Shown here: piece by piece, positions 27,875-37,395 of the stretch | How the letters are laid out: each line of letters opens with the position of its first letter | How positions within the stretch are numbered: the first letter of the stretch is position 1 | Assembly (NCBI GenBank): GCA_018136815.1 | Contig: CM030937.1 | Span: 2,717,820-2,781,819, forward strand | Origin: Isochrysis galbana | Taxonomy: Eukaryota > Haptophyta > Isochrysidales > Isochrysidaceae | DNA: 64,000 nucleotides | Reading direction: 5' to 3' | Notes under the pieces: generated by a model | Seen by the model: only the letters and a program-made list of their open reading frames with translations | The model's database searches: none | What the model was told of the DNA's origin: nothing | Made by a program: the position numbers and the translations under genes

Positions 27875-30800
27875 TCACCGCTCAGGCTGCGAGCAAGCTC
27901 TCACCACAGGACAGGTAGGGTGAGTCGACGGCCGCGATTCTACTTGCTTGATTTCATCCTCATGTGAACTGGACGCACATGTGATGCTCTCGAGGACTGT
28001 CCAAGGCAATGTTCGCCCATCGGATCCACGGAGCAACGCGGCCGGAGCGGGCTTGGCTGTACCTCCAATCTGGGTGAGAGGGCGTGGAGCATCGTCCGAT
28101 ACCGATCTCGGTCGAATGGGTAGACTCCACGGCAAGGATCGAGTGGAAAATGAATGCTTGCGCCAACCACGCCGAGGGGTATCACGCCACGTTTCCACAG
28201 AAGACCCTTGAATGCTGGTGGTACGCGACGAGCTCCATTGGGACCAATACCTGGATGGGGTGTCGTTCGGCTCGTATTCCCCGCCGTCCTCTCCGCTAGC
28301 ATCTTCTCGCCCGAAGGCGTTGAACTCGCCGTAGGTGAGAGATTCCCCGCAGAAGTTGCCATCCCGAGGGTACAGGTCACTACCCCCATATGCGCCTTCG
28401 TCGCCGATGGGAGGAGGCGCGTGTTCCGCCCTGAACTCTTCATACTCAATGCTGCGGCTCCCACTGGCGCATGGCTCGAACACGAATCCGTCTCCACATG
28501 CTGCACTGCCGGGACTACAACTGTTGAGGCATTGCGAGTCCTCGCTGATGCAATGCCTGCTAGCGCTCTTGTGCTTGGCCATATGACCGCTAGGCGAGCC
28601 GATCGACGTATTTGACGCCAGCTCGGGCTCAAATTCCGACTCCATGGCGTGTGCTGATCGCCAAAGCCCGCGAACTGCAGGGAGGCCACGCGTGCGCTGC
28701 AACGCTATCATCCGACGAACGTGGGCTTGCAGCCGATGTGGAGCCTCGCTAAAAATGCCACTAAGGCGAGACGCTGGATCGTCAAGCAAGGCCCCCGGCG
28801 CTCCATCCTCCACGATTGAGCCGTCTGCGAGTACGATGAGTCGGCTAAACAAGTGCAGGAATGGCAATGCGGTGTGGGAGATTGCAATCAGCCCCGTGTG
28901 TGCAAAACGCTCGTGGAGGACACCATGAAGGCGTGCTGAGTCGGCCTCGGCCGTAGCAGCTGCCGGCTCGTCAAGCAGGACAAGCCGCGCCTCTGCTCGG
29001 CGAAGTAGAAGGCGTGCCAACACAATGCCTTGCCGCTCGCCGCCCGACAATCCGGCATCGGCAACTGCCGTACTCAACCCGTAGGGCATGGCCCGCACTC
29101 TCATCTCGAGTCCCGAAAGACGTAGAGCTTCCCAGCATGCACTGTCCCGATGCGTAGCCGATGTATCAAGGTTGAACCCGATTGAGCCGGCTAACAGGAG
29201 CGGCTCTTGAGGAATGCACGCAAAGGCTCTACGCCAGCGGGCCAGTCCCACCTCGCGGGCCTCAGAGCCATCAATGTATAACTGGCCATTTGCAGGTGGT
29301 AGCAGCCGAGTGATACCCGCAAGCAGGGTCGATTTGCCCGCACCTGACCGCCCTATCAAGACCACGTGCTCACCTGGCGTAATTGTCAGTGTCATCGGGT
29401 GCAGCACGCACCGTCCGGAAGGAGAGTACGCAGCCGGTTGGTAGCGAAGCATGCGGAGCTCGCCGCGTTGAGGCCAGTCCGCGGGTGGTGCGGCTTTGGA
29501 TTCAGAGGCGCACAGCGTTGCTATAGAAGGTTCATGAGGCCGCGGGCGCTCCAAGATGTCCAAAGCCCCCCCGCCGCGATGACAGGTGGCGAACTCGTCG
29601 GGCAGATGGGCAATGGCTGTGAGGCGCTCAACAGATGCGAGCTGTGCGTAGGCACGGGTCGAATAATTGATAAGATACTTGGCGAGACCGGTGAAGGTGA
29701 GGGCGTAGGTGAGTGCCAGGCCCGCGGGACCAAGCGCCGCCTGCTGTCGCGTTGCGACGGCGAGCAGACCGACTGCTAGAAGCATCCACGCGCCCAGTAG
29801 CTCGAGACGCAAAGCAAGCCATCTTTGCAGCGCAATGTTGAAGATCTGCGCATGCGAGTATGCCTCGATAAGCACCGCCGCGTTCTCTTCGAAGTTCCGA
29901 GTCTGGCCAAACGATCGAATGTACACACGGCCGTCAAGGGATTCGAGGATGTGAGCGAGTACAGGGCCGTGCAGCACTGAGACCAACCTCCTCGCTTCCG
30001 CAGCGATCGGTTGGTATGAGTGCACAACTTTAGCAAATGCGACGGCAACTGCAGCGACTACTGGTAGCGCGAGAGGAGTAGCAAATAGAACGGCTGCGAG
30101 GGACGAGAGGAGAGCAGCGAGGCAGGTGAGGGCTTGTGCAGTCATGGAGGGTAGCGCGACATCAAGAGCATCGAGATCCTTTGAAAATCGAGATACCACC
30201 CGCCGGATGGGCATCGCGCTCAGAGCTGAAAGAGGGGCATGGAGGATGGAGCTTAAAGCCGCCGAGTGGTAGCGATCGCTAGCACTCAGCGCGAGAAGCG
30301 GCCAAGAACCGGCCTGGACCGCTACAAAGACGGCGGCGAGCGCAGCGAGAGCGGCGAGTCGCCCAAGGTTTGCCGTCAAGTCGGACTGTTCAAAAGGCGG
30401 CAGCGACGACCAACGTGCCAACCAACAGTCCGTCAGCACAATGGAAGCCTGTGAAAATCCGAAGAGACAAACGGCGAGTCCAAAGACAGCACCCTCGGCC
30501 CCAAACGCCTTCATGTAGCCGTTCCACGCCGAACCACGCACTACTTCTGCACGCGAGCCTTCGGCTGCGAGCGCCGCATCGAGCGCAAGGCGCGCGCGCG
30601 CCCAGGACATCTCAGGGCAGTCGTGTCGCCTTCCAAGACTACACGTTGTGGGGGACAGTGAATTGCTCGATGCCTGCAAGTCCGTCTCCCCTTGCTTGAG
30701 GACCGAGGGGGCATCAGGAACCTCGTCGCAGCGCCTTTTTGTAAGTTTGCCCATGTTGGATACGACGGGCCCACTGGGAAGAGGTGAGGAGCCGGGAGAT

Positions 30801-33484
30801 TCGCCTTGCTGCCGCAGATGAGTGCCGACCTGTGGCTCATCGGGAAATGGTACCGCCTCGGATACCTCTGCAAGCCAATCCGCGAATGCCCCTCCAGCAG
30901 CAGCTAACGCCGCAGGCGCGCCTTGCTGCAGGACTTTCCCTTCGCGCAACACAAGCACACGATCAGCCTTGCTAGCCAAAGCGGCTGAGTGCGTCGCAAT
31001 CACCACGGCCGAGTGTCGAAGGCACTTGCGCACTGCCGCCTCCCACACATGTGCCCGTGTAGATGCATCGAGCGCCGCGAAAGGATCGTCGATAAGGCAA
31101 AGCGAGGGACGCGCGTATACAACACGTGCTAGCGCCAGTCGCGATTGTTGCCCACCCGACACCGCATGACCGCGGTCCCCTAGTTCAGTTTCATCACCGG
31201 AAGGCCAAGCGCTAAAATCGTGATCTAGAGCACAAGCACCAATGGTTTCCGCGTACCGGCCCTGCTCGAATGGCAGGCCAAAGAGAATATTTTCGCGCGC
31301 GGAGCCACGCATGAGCCATGCACGTTGGCCGCTGTATCCGACAGCCTCTTGTTGGCTTCGCGGCCGAAACACCAAAGGCTCATGCGATGGATTGGCCTGC
31401 CCGTTTTGAATCAGCTTAGACAATTGCAGCTCGGCATGCTGTTGAGCTGCTATGGAGTAAGCTTCAGTCCAAGCTGTACCGCCAGTGTGATGAAGCTCGC
31501 CCAGTATGGCAAGTAGCAACGATGATTTGCCACAACCCACATCACCCAGCAACGCCACCACCTCGCCCTTCTTTACGGACAGGGAAATGGCGTGAAGCGA
31601 GCTCGACTGCAAGGCATGCGTTGGTACAGACGCCGGAACGGCATCTTCTTCCTGCCTCTCTATGGTCGAGTCCTCGGTGATTGTACTTGAGCGCTCGTCG
31701 TCGACACCGCCACAGCCCGAGCTAGGGCCGTAGCTGGAAGACGGCGGCCGGCAGAGCGAGCGCTCGTCGTCGAAACTTACCCTCTCCACCTCCGAAAAAA
31801 CAAGAGAATCCAGCCCATGATAGCGCGGCTGTTCCGCGACCCTTTCACCTCGCCGCCGTCTCCCAGCTACGGCCCTAGCTCGGGCTGTGGCGGTAGCGGG
31901 CATCGTTTCAGATGGCTGATGATAGACGGACGCGCGCGGCCACGTGGATTTGCGGTGGGGCGCAACGACCATTCTAGAGCCGGGTTTTCCGTTCGACTTC
32001 GATTTTGCCATCTCAGTCTCGAGCGGATCTCGCCAACTGAAGCTGGCGTCCCGCATAAGAACAATCGGAGAAGAGTGTTGCCGATGCGAACGCTTGCACT
32101 CAGCGATCTTTGCAAGGAGGCTCGAATCGCAGTCGCCCAGATTCTCCGGTACCTGGGCTGCGGAGAGTACGAGTTTTCCGGATGCGGGAGCTGCTGTCGA
32201 GGAAATTGGACTCCACGTGGAGCCGAAGCCGTCGCCCAGCGCGATGTTGCATGTGCTATCGTCGCACGGATTCGCCCTTCGGTACAGCAGTGAGTGTGAA
32301 GAATTTGAAGGTAACAACACGGCCTGCAGCCTACCGAGGGCCACCGACGCGTGAGAGAGGGCAGCAAAGAGATCTGGGAGAGCAGAAAGTGGCGCTCTGA
32401 GAGAGTTGAACAGAGCTAGCGATGCGAACACCGTTGGTGGGTGTGGAGGCTGCCCGGTGAGAGTGGTGAGCGTCGCAAAGGTAGCCAAAGAGACGAGTGT
32501 TGGTGCGAGGGTCACCGTGAGCACATTCAGTGCCTTCACAGCAGCTTCGATCCGCAGCGCTCTGAGCTCAGCTCGCCGTGCCGCGCATATCTGATCTCGG
32601 CAGAGTGTCTCCCATGCCTGCAATTTCACTGCTCGCGCCGCGAGGAGCGCCGAGTCGAGCAGCTCGAGTCTCTCATCAGTTGCTCCTGCGGTGTGGAGCC
32701 TCAGCCGTGCGATCGCGCGCGATATGACCACTTGAGCAGGCCACAGCGCAAACATGACACCAAGACCTGCTAGAGCGGGCCAGCCGAGCAGCCGGAGCAG
32801 CGCCCCAAGCGCGATCGCGATCTGGAGTGGGCTCGACCACAACATGTGTATGGAGCCGAATAAAGAATTGATCCTCCCAGCGTCTGTGCCGAGGAGGTTG
32901 GCGATATGGCCAGGAACTGCTACTTCCGAGGCCCGAAGATTCACAGCGTGACGCTGCAGTGCAAGCGATATCGCCGAGCGCACCAGCACCCCGAGACGCA
33001 GCGTGCGCCAGAAGTATTGGTTAACAATGATTGCCTGGGTCATGGTGACCAGTGGCAGGCAGCATGCCAAGGCATACGCACGGATCGCCACCCAGCGCGC
33101 CTCTTCCGGATAATCCGTCACGTCATCTCTGGAAACATCACGTCGTAATAGCTGCAGCAGCGAGGCGAGGATCAGCGGCGGTACGAAGCGAAGCAGGTCG
33201 GCGACGAACTTACACGCCGCTGCAGCGAACATCTGGCGGCTATAGGCGACCCACAGCGCTTGTGCCAGCCCGTTGTGTCGGCGGAGCTCGCGCTGGAGGG
33301 CGCGATCTGCCTCGCGCAGGTCTGCACCATGCGGGATGAGCGAGAGGTCAGCGACACTCAAGCTCGAGCGCGCGAGCAGCGGCCGCACCCAGCCGAACAT
33401 GGAGCACGAGGCAGCCGTGCACAGCGAGCGCCTCACTGGCTGCTCGCGCAGGAGTGGCTGCGAGAGTTCGGCGGCCCGCACCAT
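27875..33484 (-). CDS. ABCC-type (MRP) full ABC transporter
   Basis: Intronless; 1869 aa from the ATG at 33484 (MVRAAELSQPLL), while an upstream ATG at 33580 would add 32 Gly/Arg-rich residues. It exports conjugated or anionic compounds across plasma or vacuolar membranes in known relatives. Order: TMD1, NBD1 with Walker A GDVGCGKSS (about 651), signature VSGGQQSRLALA (about 778) and Walker B LCLIDDPFAALD (about 796); TMD2; NBD2 with Walker A GRSGAGKST (about 1382), LSGGERQG (about 1483) and LVLLDEP (about 1502). The DD in NBD1 versus DE in NBD2 is the usual ABCC asymmetry (one degenerate ATP site). Oddities are a 69-bp in-frame inverted insertion before NBD1 (31689-31894) and a Ser-rich C-terminal tail of about 290 residues after NBD2. 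Confidence 0.93.
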   Translation of the reverse strand: MVRAAELSQPLLREQPVRRSLCTAASCSMFGWVRPLLARSSLSVADLSLIPHGADLREADRALQRELRRHNGLAQALWVAYSRQMFAAAACKFVADLLRFVPPLILASLLQLLRRDVSRDDVTDYPEEARWVAIRAYALACCLPLVTMTQAIIVNQYFWRTLRLGVLVRSAISLALQRHAVNLRASEVAVPGHIANLLGTDAGRINSLFGSIHMLWSSPLQIAIALGALLRLLGWPALAGLGVMFALWPAQVVISRAIARLRLHTAGATDERLELLDSALLAARAVKLQAWETLCRDQICAARRAELRALRIEAAVKALNVLTVTLAPTLVSLATFATLTTLTGQPPHPPTVFASLALFNSLRAPLSALPDLFAALSHASVALGRLQAVLLPSNSSHSLLYRRANPCDDSTCNIALGDGFGSTWSPISSTAAPASGKLVLSAAQVPENLGDCDSSLLAKIAECKRSHRQHSSPIVLMRDASFSWRDPLETEMAKSKSNGKPGSRMVVAPHRKSTWPRASVYHQPSETMPATATARARAVAGRRRRGERVAEQPRYHGLDSLVFSEVERVSFDDERSLCRPPSSSYGPSSGCGGVDDERSSTITEDSTIERQEEDAVPASVPTHALQSSSLHAISLSVKKGEVVALLGDVGCGKSSLLLAILGELHHTGGTAWTEAYSIAAQQHAELQLSKLIQNGQANPSHEPLVFRPRSQQEAVGYSGQRAWLMRGSARENILFGLPFEQGRYAETIGACALDHDFSAWPSGDETELGDRGHAVSGGQQSRLALARVVYARPSLCLIDDPFAALDASTRAHVWEAAVRKCLRHSAVVIATHSAALASKADRVLVLREGKVLQQGAPAALAAAGGAFADWLAEVSEAVPFPDEPQVGTHLRQQGESPGSSPLPSGPVVSNMGKLTKRRCDEVPDAPSVLKQGETDLQASSNSLSPTTCSLGRRHDCPEMSWARARLALDAALAAEGSRAEVVRGSAWNGYMKAFGAEGAVFGLAVCLFGFSQASIVLTDCWLARWSSLPPFEQSDLTANLGRLAALAALAAVFVAVQAGSWPLLALSASDRYHSAALSSILHAPLSALSAMPIRRVVSRFSKDLDALDVALPSMTAQALTCLAALLSSLAAVLFATPLALPVVAAVAVAFAKVVHSYQPIAAEARRLVSVLHGPVLAHILESLDGRVYIRSFGQTRNFEENAAVLIEAYSHAQIFNIALQRWLALRLELLGAWMLLAVGLLAVATRQQAALGPAGLALTYALTFTGLAKYLINYSTRAYAQLASVERLTAIAHLPDEFATCHRGGGALDILERPRPHEPSIATLCASESKAAPPADWPQRGELRMLRYQPAAYSPSGRCVLHPMTLTITPGEHVVLIGRSGAGKSTLLAGITRLLPPANGQLYIDGSEAREVGLARWRRAFACIPQEPLLLAGSIGFNLDTSATHRDSACWEALRLSGLEMRVRAMPYGLSTAVADAGLSGGERQGIVLARLLLRRAEARLVLLDEPAAATAEADSARLHGVLHERFAHTGLIAISHTALPFLHLFSRLIVLADGSIVEDGAPGALLDDPASRLSGIFSEAPHRLQAHVRRMIALQRTRGLPAVRGLWRSAHAMESEFEPELASNTSIGSPSGHMAKHKSASRHCISEDSQCLNSCSPGSAACGDGFVFEPCASGSRSIEYEEFRAEHAPPPIGDEGAYGGSDLYPRDGNFCGESLTYGEFNAFGREDASGEDGGEYEPNDTPSRYWSQWSSSRTTSIQGSSVETWRDTPRRGWRKHSFSTRSLPWSLPIRPRSVSDDAPRPLTQIGGTAKPAPAALLRGSDGRTLPWTVLESITCASSSHEDEIKQVESRPSTHPTCPVVRACSQPER
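31689..31894. repeat. Inverted repeat with 16-bp direct-repeat-flanked arm in the ABCC coding region
   Basis: Arms 31706-31747 and 31853-31894 are inverted copies matching at 41 of 42 positions, separated by 105 nt. The first arm lies in a 53-bp segment (31705-31757) bounded by the 16-bp direct repeat GAGCGCTCGTCGTCGA (31689-31704 and 31758-31773). Segment plus one repeat is 69 bp, exactly 23 codons, so the transporter frame is kept. One arm encodes SSSYGPSSGCGG and the other, read in opposite sense, ATARARAVAGRR. Confidence 0.92.
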
Positions 33485-34072
33485 CACAGGGGCTACCCAG
33501 CAAGGCCCCCTCGCGCCCTCCCTCCTTTTTCGTCCTCCTTCCCCCTCCCTCCCCCCTCCCCCACCCACCCACCTACTCACCCACCCAAATTTACCCCCCT
33601 CCTCCCCTCCCCCCCCCCCCCCGCTGACCCCTACCCACCCCCACCCTTCTCTTCCCTCCCACCGCTCTCCCGCGCGCTCCTCGCAGCGCTCTCGCTGCTC
33701 CCGCCCGTCCGCGCGTCGCCGCCCTTACTTCCTACTACTACTACTACTACACTTACTTTTATAGTTGTTACTCGGATTTTTTGTCTGTGCTGGTTTAATC
33801 CTAGTGTTGCGGGTCCGGAGCCCTCATCGGCAACGGAGCCGCTACCCCGCGATGGGGGGGGTGCGCGGTTGGTGCATGGCTCGTCCGGTGTATGTGGCTA
33901 GGGATGCTAGCCAACAAGATGCTCTACAAGACACAAGACTACAATTTTACTTCTCAATTTCAATTTCAATTACTACATTACTACTACGACAATTACAATG
34001 ATTACCATTACAATATACAATATTACAGTGAACGTGGTGGTGGTGGGCTTGGCAGGCGCATGCGGTATTGGT
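33485..34072. other. ABCC upstream region and dispersed repeat
   Basis: Upstream of the minus-strand ABCC gene: C-rich tracts with CCCACCCACC repeats (33540-33660), then AT-rich DNA with ATTAC/CAAT repeats (33950-34030). It contains the short dispersed repeat at 33797-33948, listed separately. Confidence 0.55.
33797..33948 (+). repeat. Short dispersed repeat (SINE-like), copy A
   Basis: Shares TTAATCCTAGTG, CCTCATCGGCAACGGAGCC, CATGGCTCGTCCGGTGTATG and GTGGCTAGGGATGCTAGCC in order with copies at 35397-35568 (plus) and 55144-55317 (minus). Length about 150-175 bp. No tRNA-type A/B boxes could be recognised, so the origin is unknown. Confidence 0.75.
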
Positions 34073-34081
34073 ATTGGGAAT

Positions 34082-35335
34082 AACTATCAGTAAACTGATA
34101 GGGTCATGGAGCGCGCGCCGCTCCCCTCCACCGCCGCCGTTGCCCTCGCCCAGATGGACGAAGTAGACCAAAAGCGTTCAATTATCCCCATCCCTGCTAA
34201 CACCTTTCATTGTCACTTGGAGGTTACTTGACTCAACTTGACACTTCACATGTTGAAACCCACACGTGGTCTGACTCCATTCACTCGATTTGGGACAGGG
34301 TCGATATCTCGATATCGCGTTGAAATTCACGATCCACGTCTCACACCAAAGAGCACTGATGAGTGTATGTCCACACCAAAGAGCACCAACCGCGTAAAAG
34401 CAGACAACAAGTTTCGTCACACGTCTATATGGAGAAGACGAGGAAGGGTGAGCAGTTCCGTGCAGTTGAGCTCCCTACCTCTTTGGGCTGAGGTGTATGC
34501 GGGCAAGTGCGTGGATGGAGTGTTTGTGCCCATCGAAGGTGCACTCAAGTCACGTGCGAAGCGGTTTCGTTACCGTGCCACGGGGGAGCTCGTCTCGACA
34601 CTCTACTGCCTTTCCTTCGAGGTACGTCCACCACCAACAAGCAGCGTATGACAGCCTTGATGGTGGCGTGCCAGCATGGCCATGATCGTTGCGCTGTGGC
34701 ACTCCTTGAGGCAGGGGCGTCACATGTCACATGGCGTCACCTATTATGACGGGATGACCGCCTTGATGGTGGCTTGTCAATGTGGGCATGATCTGTGCGT
34801 GCGGAGAAGCTCTTATGATAGCATGAGACGGGGATGGGGCGACAGCCAAAAAAAAGGATAGACGTAGGCGACAGGCGACTTTCGCCCAATATACGAGACC
34901 AACAACAAAGACGGACTGAAACCTAGCGGGGAGCTCCGATCCCTAACCGCAAGGCTAGGTGTCGAGCACATGATCGAAACCGAAGCACTAACCCGCGCAG
35001 AAGCGGAAGACTAAACACACACGAGGGGACAGGGAGGCGACAATGAGACGGCGATCAAGCCGAAGACGCACAGAAACCACTCGCAAACGCAAGAAGATAC
35101 AGAACTCAAAACGCCACCGGCGACGCAGTCCAAAAGGCCTTCCCGAAGCACGCACCCGAAGCCGGGCCCGTGGTAGTGTACCAGGGCCGCACCCCCGACA
35201 CCGAACAAAAAGGAAAGAGGGGGGGAAGGCGAGGATGCGGGGTGAAGGGAGCTAAAGGCGATGGCGGGCGAGGGTAGAGAATGCCGTGCTAGCGATAGGT
35301 GTATAGCCCCGAAACTTCAGATTCTTTTTTTTTTC
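34082..35335 (+). mobile_element. Chimeric LINE copy carrying an ankyrin-repeat gene segment
   Basis: Flanked by ATTGGGAAT at 34073-34081 and 35336-35344. It starts with the hairpin AACTATCAGT-AAACTGATAG + GGTC + ATG (34106; MERAPLPSTAAVALAQMDEV) and ends with a LINE ORF2 C-terminus (about 34832-35014, containing MGRQPKKRIDVGD and then in another frame GLKPSGELRSLTARLGVEH), a 3' UTR and GAAACTTCAGATTC plus T-run. The middle (about 34180-34830) is not LINE: it encodes ankyrin repeats. Intact duplications around the whole imply it transposed as one unit. Confidence 0.8.
34480..34830 (+). pseudogene. Ankyrin-repeat gene fragment inside the LINE chimera
   Basis: One frame encodes LPLWAEVYAGKCVDGVFVPI and ends YCLSFE before a donor-like GTACGT (34620). 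A second frame encodes the ankyrin unit MTALMVACQHGHDRCAVALL, and a third the unit YDGMTALMVACQCGHDLCVR. Ankyrin repeats are protein-binding helical hairpins. The frame changes mean the fragment is broken or still contains intron sequence. The parent gene is not in this window. Confidence 0.65.
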
Positions 35336-35396
35336 ATTGGGAATGACGTCAAATGGGAAATAGGGATTCGCCTTTGGCGATGGGGGAGTGTCAGAG

Positions 35397-35568
35397 TGTC
35401 AGAGTTTTCTTGTTGTCCTAGTATAATCCTAGTGCTGAGGGACCGTGCCTCATCGGCAACGGAGCCCCTCCCCCGCGATGGGGGTGTGCGCGGTTGGTGC
35501 ATGGCTCGTCCGGTGTATGTGGCTAGGGATGCTAGCCCACAAGACCTCTTACAAGACTACAATTTCTA
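35397..35568 (+). repeat. Short dispersed repeat (SINE-like), copy B
   Basis: Begins GTGTCAGAGTTTTCTTGTTG and ends ACAAGACTACAATTTCTAAC, the same limits as the minus-strand copy at 55144-55317, which defines the element as about 172 bp. No clear target duplication. Confidence 0.75.
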
Positions 35569-35872
35569 ACGCCCTCCCTCTCCGATAAGTACTCTAGAGT
35601 AGAGTAGTACTCCTAGTCTCTATCTTCATTCCTCTATCTTTTGTTTCGAGGGGGTCCCCGGGGCCAAAAGCTGTTCGTGAACATTCTATGGGAACCACGG
35701 GAGGAGAGCTCAAGTCCTCGCCGCTCCGTCGGGAGCGCCTCCCATATTGCCTCCCTCCCTCCCTCGCTCGCTCTCTGGCTCATTGACTCCATACCTCACT
35801 CACTTGGTTCCCTTGCCCACTACCAAAGGATTCGTTCTTCGGAGCAAGGCACGCGGGTGGGTGCCGGTCGCG
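35569..35872. other. Upstream of the PC-esterase-like gene
   Basis: Contains the palindromic TACTCTAGAGTA motif and, at 35743-35780, CTCC/CTCG repeats typical of the 5' flanks here. An in-frame ATG at 35747 lies in this low-complexity DNA and is less likely as start. Confidence 0.5.
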
Positions 35873-36973
35873 ATGGCCGCCAACATCTCATGCTCCGACG
35901 GCTCGTTCGGCGGAGTCCCTCTGCAAGGCGGATGGCGGCGCGTCACGAGCACTAGCTGCGCGTCACACTGCGCGCACCGCTGCGCCGCTCGTCGGCGGGC
36001 CAAACGGCTCTTCGAGTTCAAGCCATACGGTTGTGCCATGCCTGCGCTAGACCCCAGAGCGATGCGAGGAAGAGCCGTCATGTTTGTGGGAGATTCGCTG
36101 TCCAGGTACGCCTTCGATGAGCTCGTTGCGTGGCTTCAGCGGACAAACAAGCCGATGCACTGTCAGGATGCCGTGGAGATCATCTGGAACCCAGAGAGCG
36201 GTGGTCCAGTCAGGCTGACACCGGAACAGATGCGAGCGGTGTCAGAGTTGTCTATGGCAGATCATTATGAGCGTCATGCTGCTGATTGCAAGCGACAAGA
36301 CATGCGGCTCATATCTCACAGGCTGAATCTTCTCCCACCGGCATCGGCTGTCAACGCGGGGTCATTTTACCAATCACTCTTTGCGCCCCTGGGCAGGGAT
36401 GGTGTGGTGGTGTTCCATCTGGGACTTTGGGTCGGGGCTCTCGCGCGCCACAAGTCTTTTGCAAAACATGGCACCATGAAGTCAAGGCACGAAGCGGCTG
36501 CCTCGTACTTCAAACAGAGTGTAAGGGCACTATTTGAGCTAGCGTGTAGCAGGCAGGACTGGCCAAGACTAGTGTGGCAACTCAGCCTCCCGCAGCACTT
36601 TGCGACCGTCATGGGGGAATACGACGAGTCGCAGATTGCGAACCAGCAAACTGGCTGTCGCCCAATGAGCAAGATTGCGGCGCAAGCGCTATGGGAGCAC
36701 CGGATCCTGCCTGTAATCAATGCCGCTGATGAGGTACATGGAAAGACGTACGGAGAAGCTGGAGGATGTCGGCAGCGTTTGCGGCTGTTGAGGGGCTTTT
36801 GGCCACTTGTAGAGCGCTATGAAGATCATCCGGGTCGCGTGATTGGTCGCACTAGGAAAGGCATGAAGAGGAATGGAAGCGCAGGCTTCAGGTATGACTG
36901 CACTCATTGGTTACCGTGCTCATCTGCGATGAACTTACAGCTCAGACTGTTGATCGGAGCCTTGGCTGCCTGA
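35873..36973 (+). CDS. TBL/PC-esterase-like protein (putative polysaccharide O-acyltransferase)
   Basis: 366 aa from the ATG at 35873. FEFKPYGCAMPALDPRAMRG leads into VMFVGDSLSRYAF with the GDS catalytic Ser at residues 73-75, and the C-terminal DCTHW (Asp342, His345) completes the Ser-His-Asp triad. This order is that of the plant TRICHOME BIREFRINGENCE-LIKE/PMR5 and PC-esterase family, whose members acylate cell-wall or surface polysaccharides in the Golgi. No clear signal anchor is seen in this reading, so an upstream exon may be missing. Cys-rich segment 29-54 (CASHCAHRC...YGC) may form disulfides. Confidence 0.8.
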   Translation: MAANISCSDGSFGGVPLQGGWRRVTSTSCASHCAHRCAARRRAKRLFEFKPYGCAMPALDPRAMRGRAVMFVGDSLSRYAFDELVAWLQRTNKPMHCQDAVEIIWNPESGGPVRLTPEQMRAVSELSMADHYERHAADCKRQDMRLISHRLNLLPPASAVNAGSFYQSLFAPLGRDGVVVFHLGLWVGALARHKSFAKHGTMKSRHEAAASYFKQSVRALFELACSRQDWPRLVWQLSLPQHFATVMGEYDESQIANQQTGCRPMSKIAAQALWEHRILPVINAADEVHGKTYGEAGGCRQRLRLLRGFWPLVERYEDHPGRVIGRTRKGMKRNGSAGFRYDCTHWLPCSSAMNLQLRLLIGALAA

Positions 36974-37395
36974 GAGGGAGAAGGAGCAGATATGGCGGGG
37001 TGGTATTTATTTGAAGTCCACTGCACACGAGCACACGAGGTACGCATGTTAACATTGTGGAAATATCGAGAATTTGGGCGCGACGAGCACGATGTGCACT
37101 AGAGACTAGAGATCGTCATGTTCCATGGCCCAGGTTAACTTGTGCTTTCAAGCCATACACGCGCAGAGGGCTTCACGATTTCTGATCGACGATGCGTACG
37201 TTGTGGTCGGCATCAGTCGCCGATTGACGTCCCAGCATCCCCACTAGTAGCTGGAAAGTCAAAAATAAATGTGGCTGAGGTCACGGTCAGGGGTGGGGGG
37301 TGCCCAGTGACAATTTTGCGGACTGAGAATGAACAAGAGTTAATATATATACTAGTATATATATATTCTTGAAGGTGCGCCCGCTATCCGCTATC
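36974..37395. other. Intergenic, no gene
   Basis: 3' flank of the PC-esterase-like gene. A TATATA-rich stretch at 37340-37370 precedes the two hairpins at 37396-37439. No coding signal. Confidence 0.5.

Noticed and set aside
34356-34390. CTGATGAG followed by a GTGT/ACAC stem, resembling a hammerhead ribozyme core
   Set aside because: The required GAAA after stem II is CAAA, and no stem III or cleavage triplet fits.
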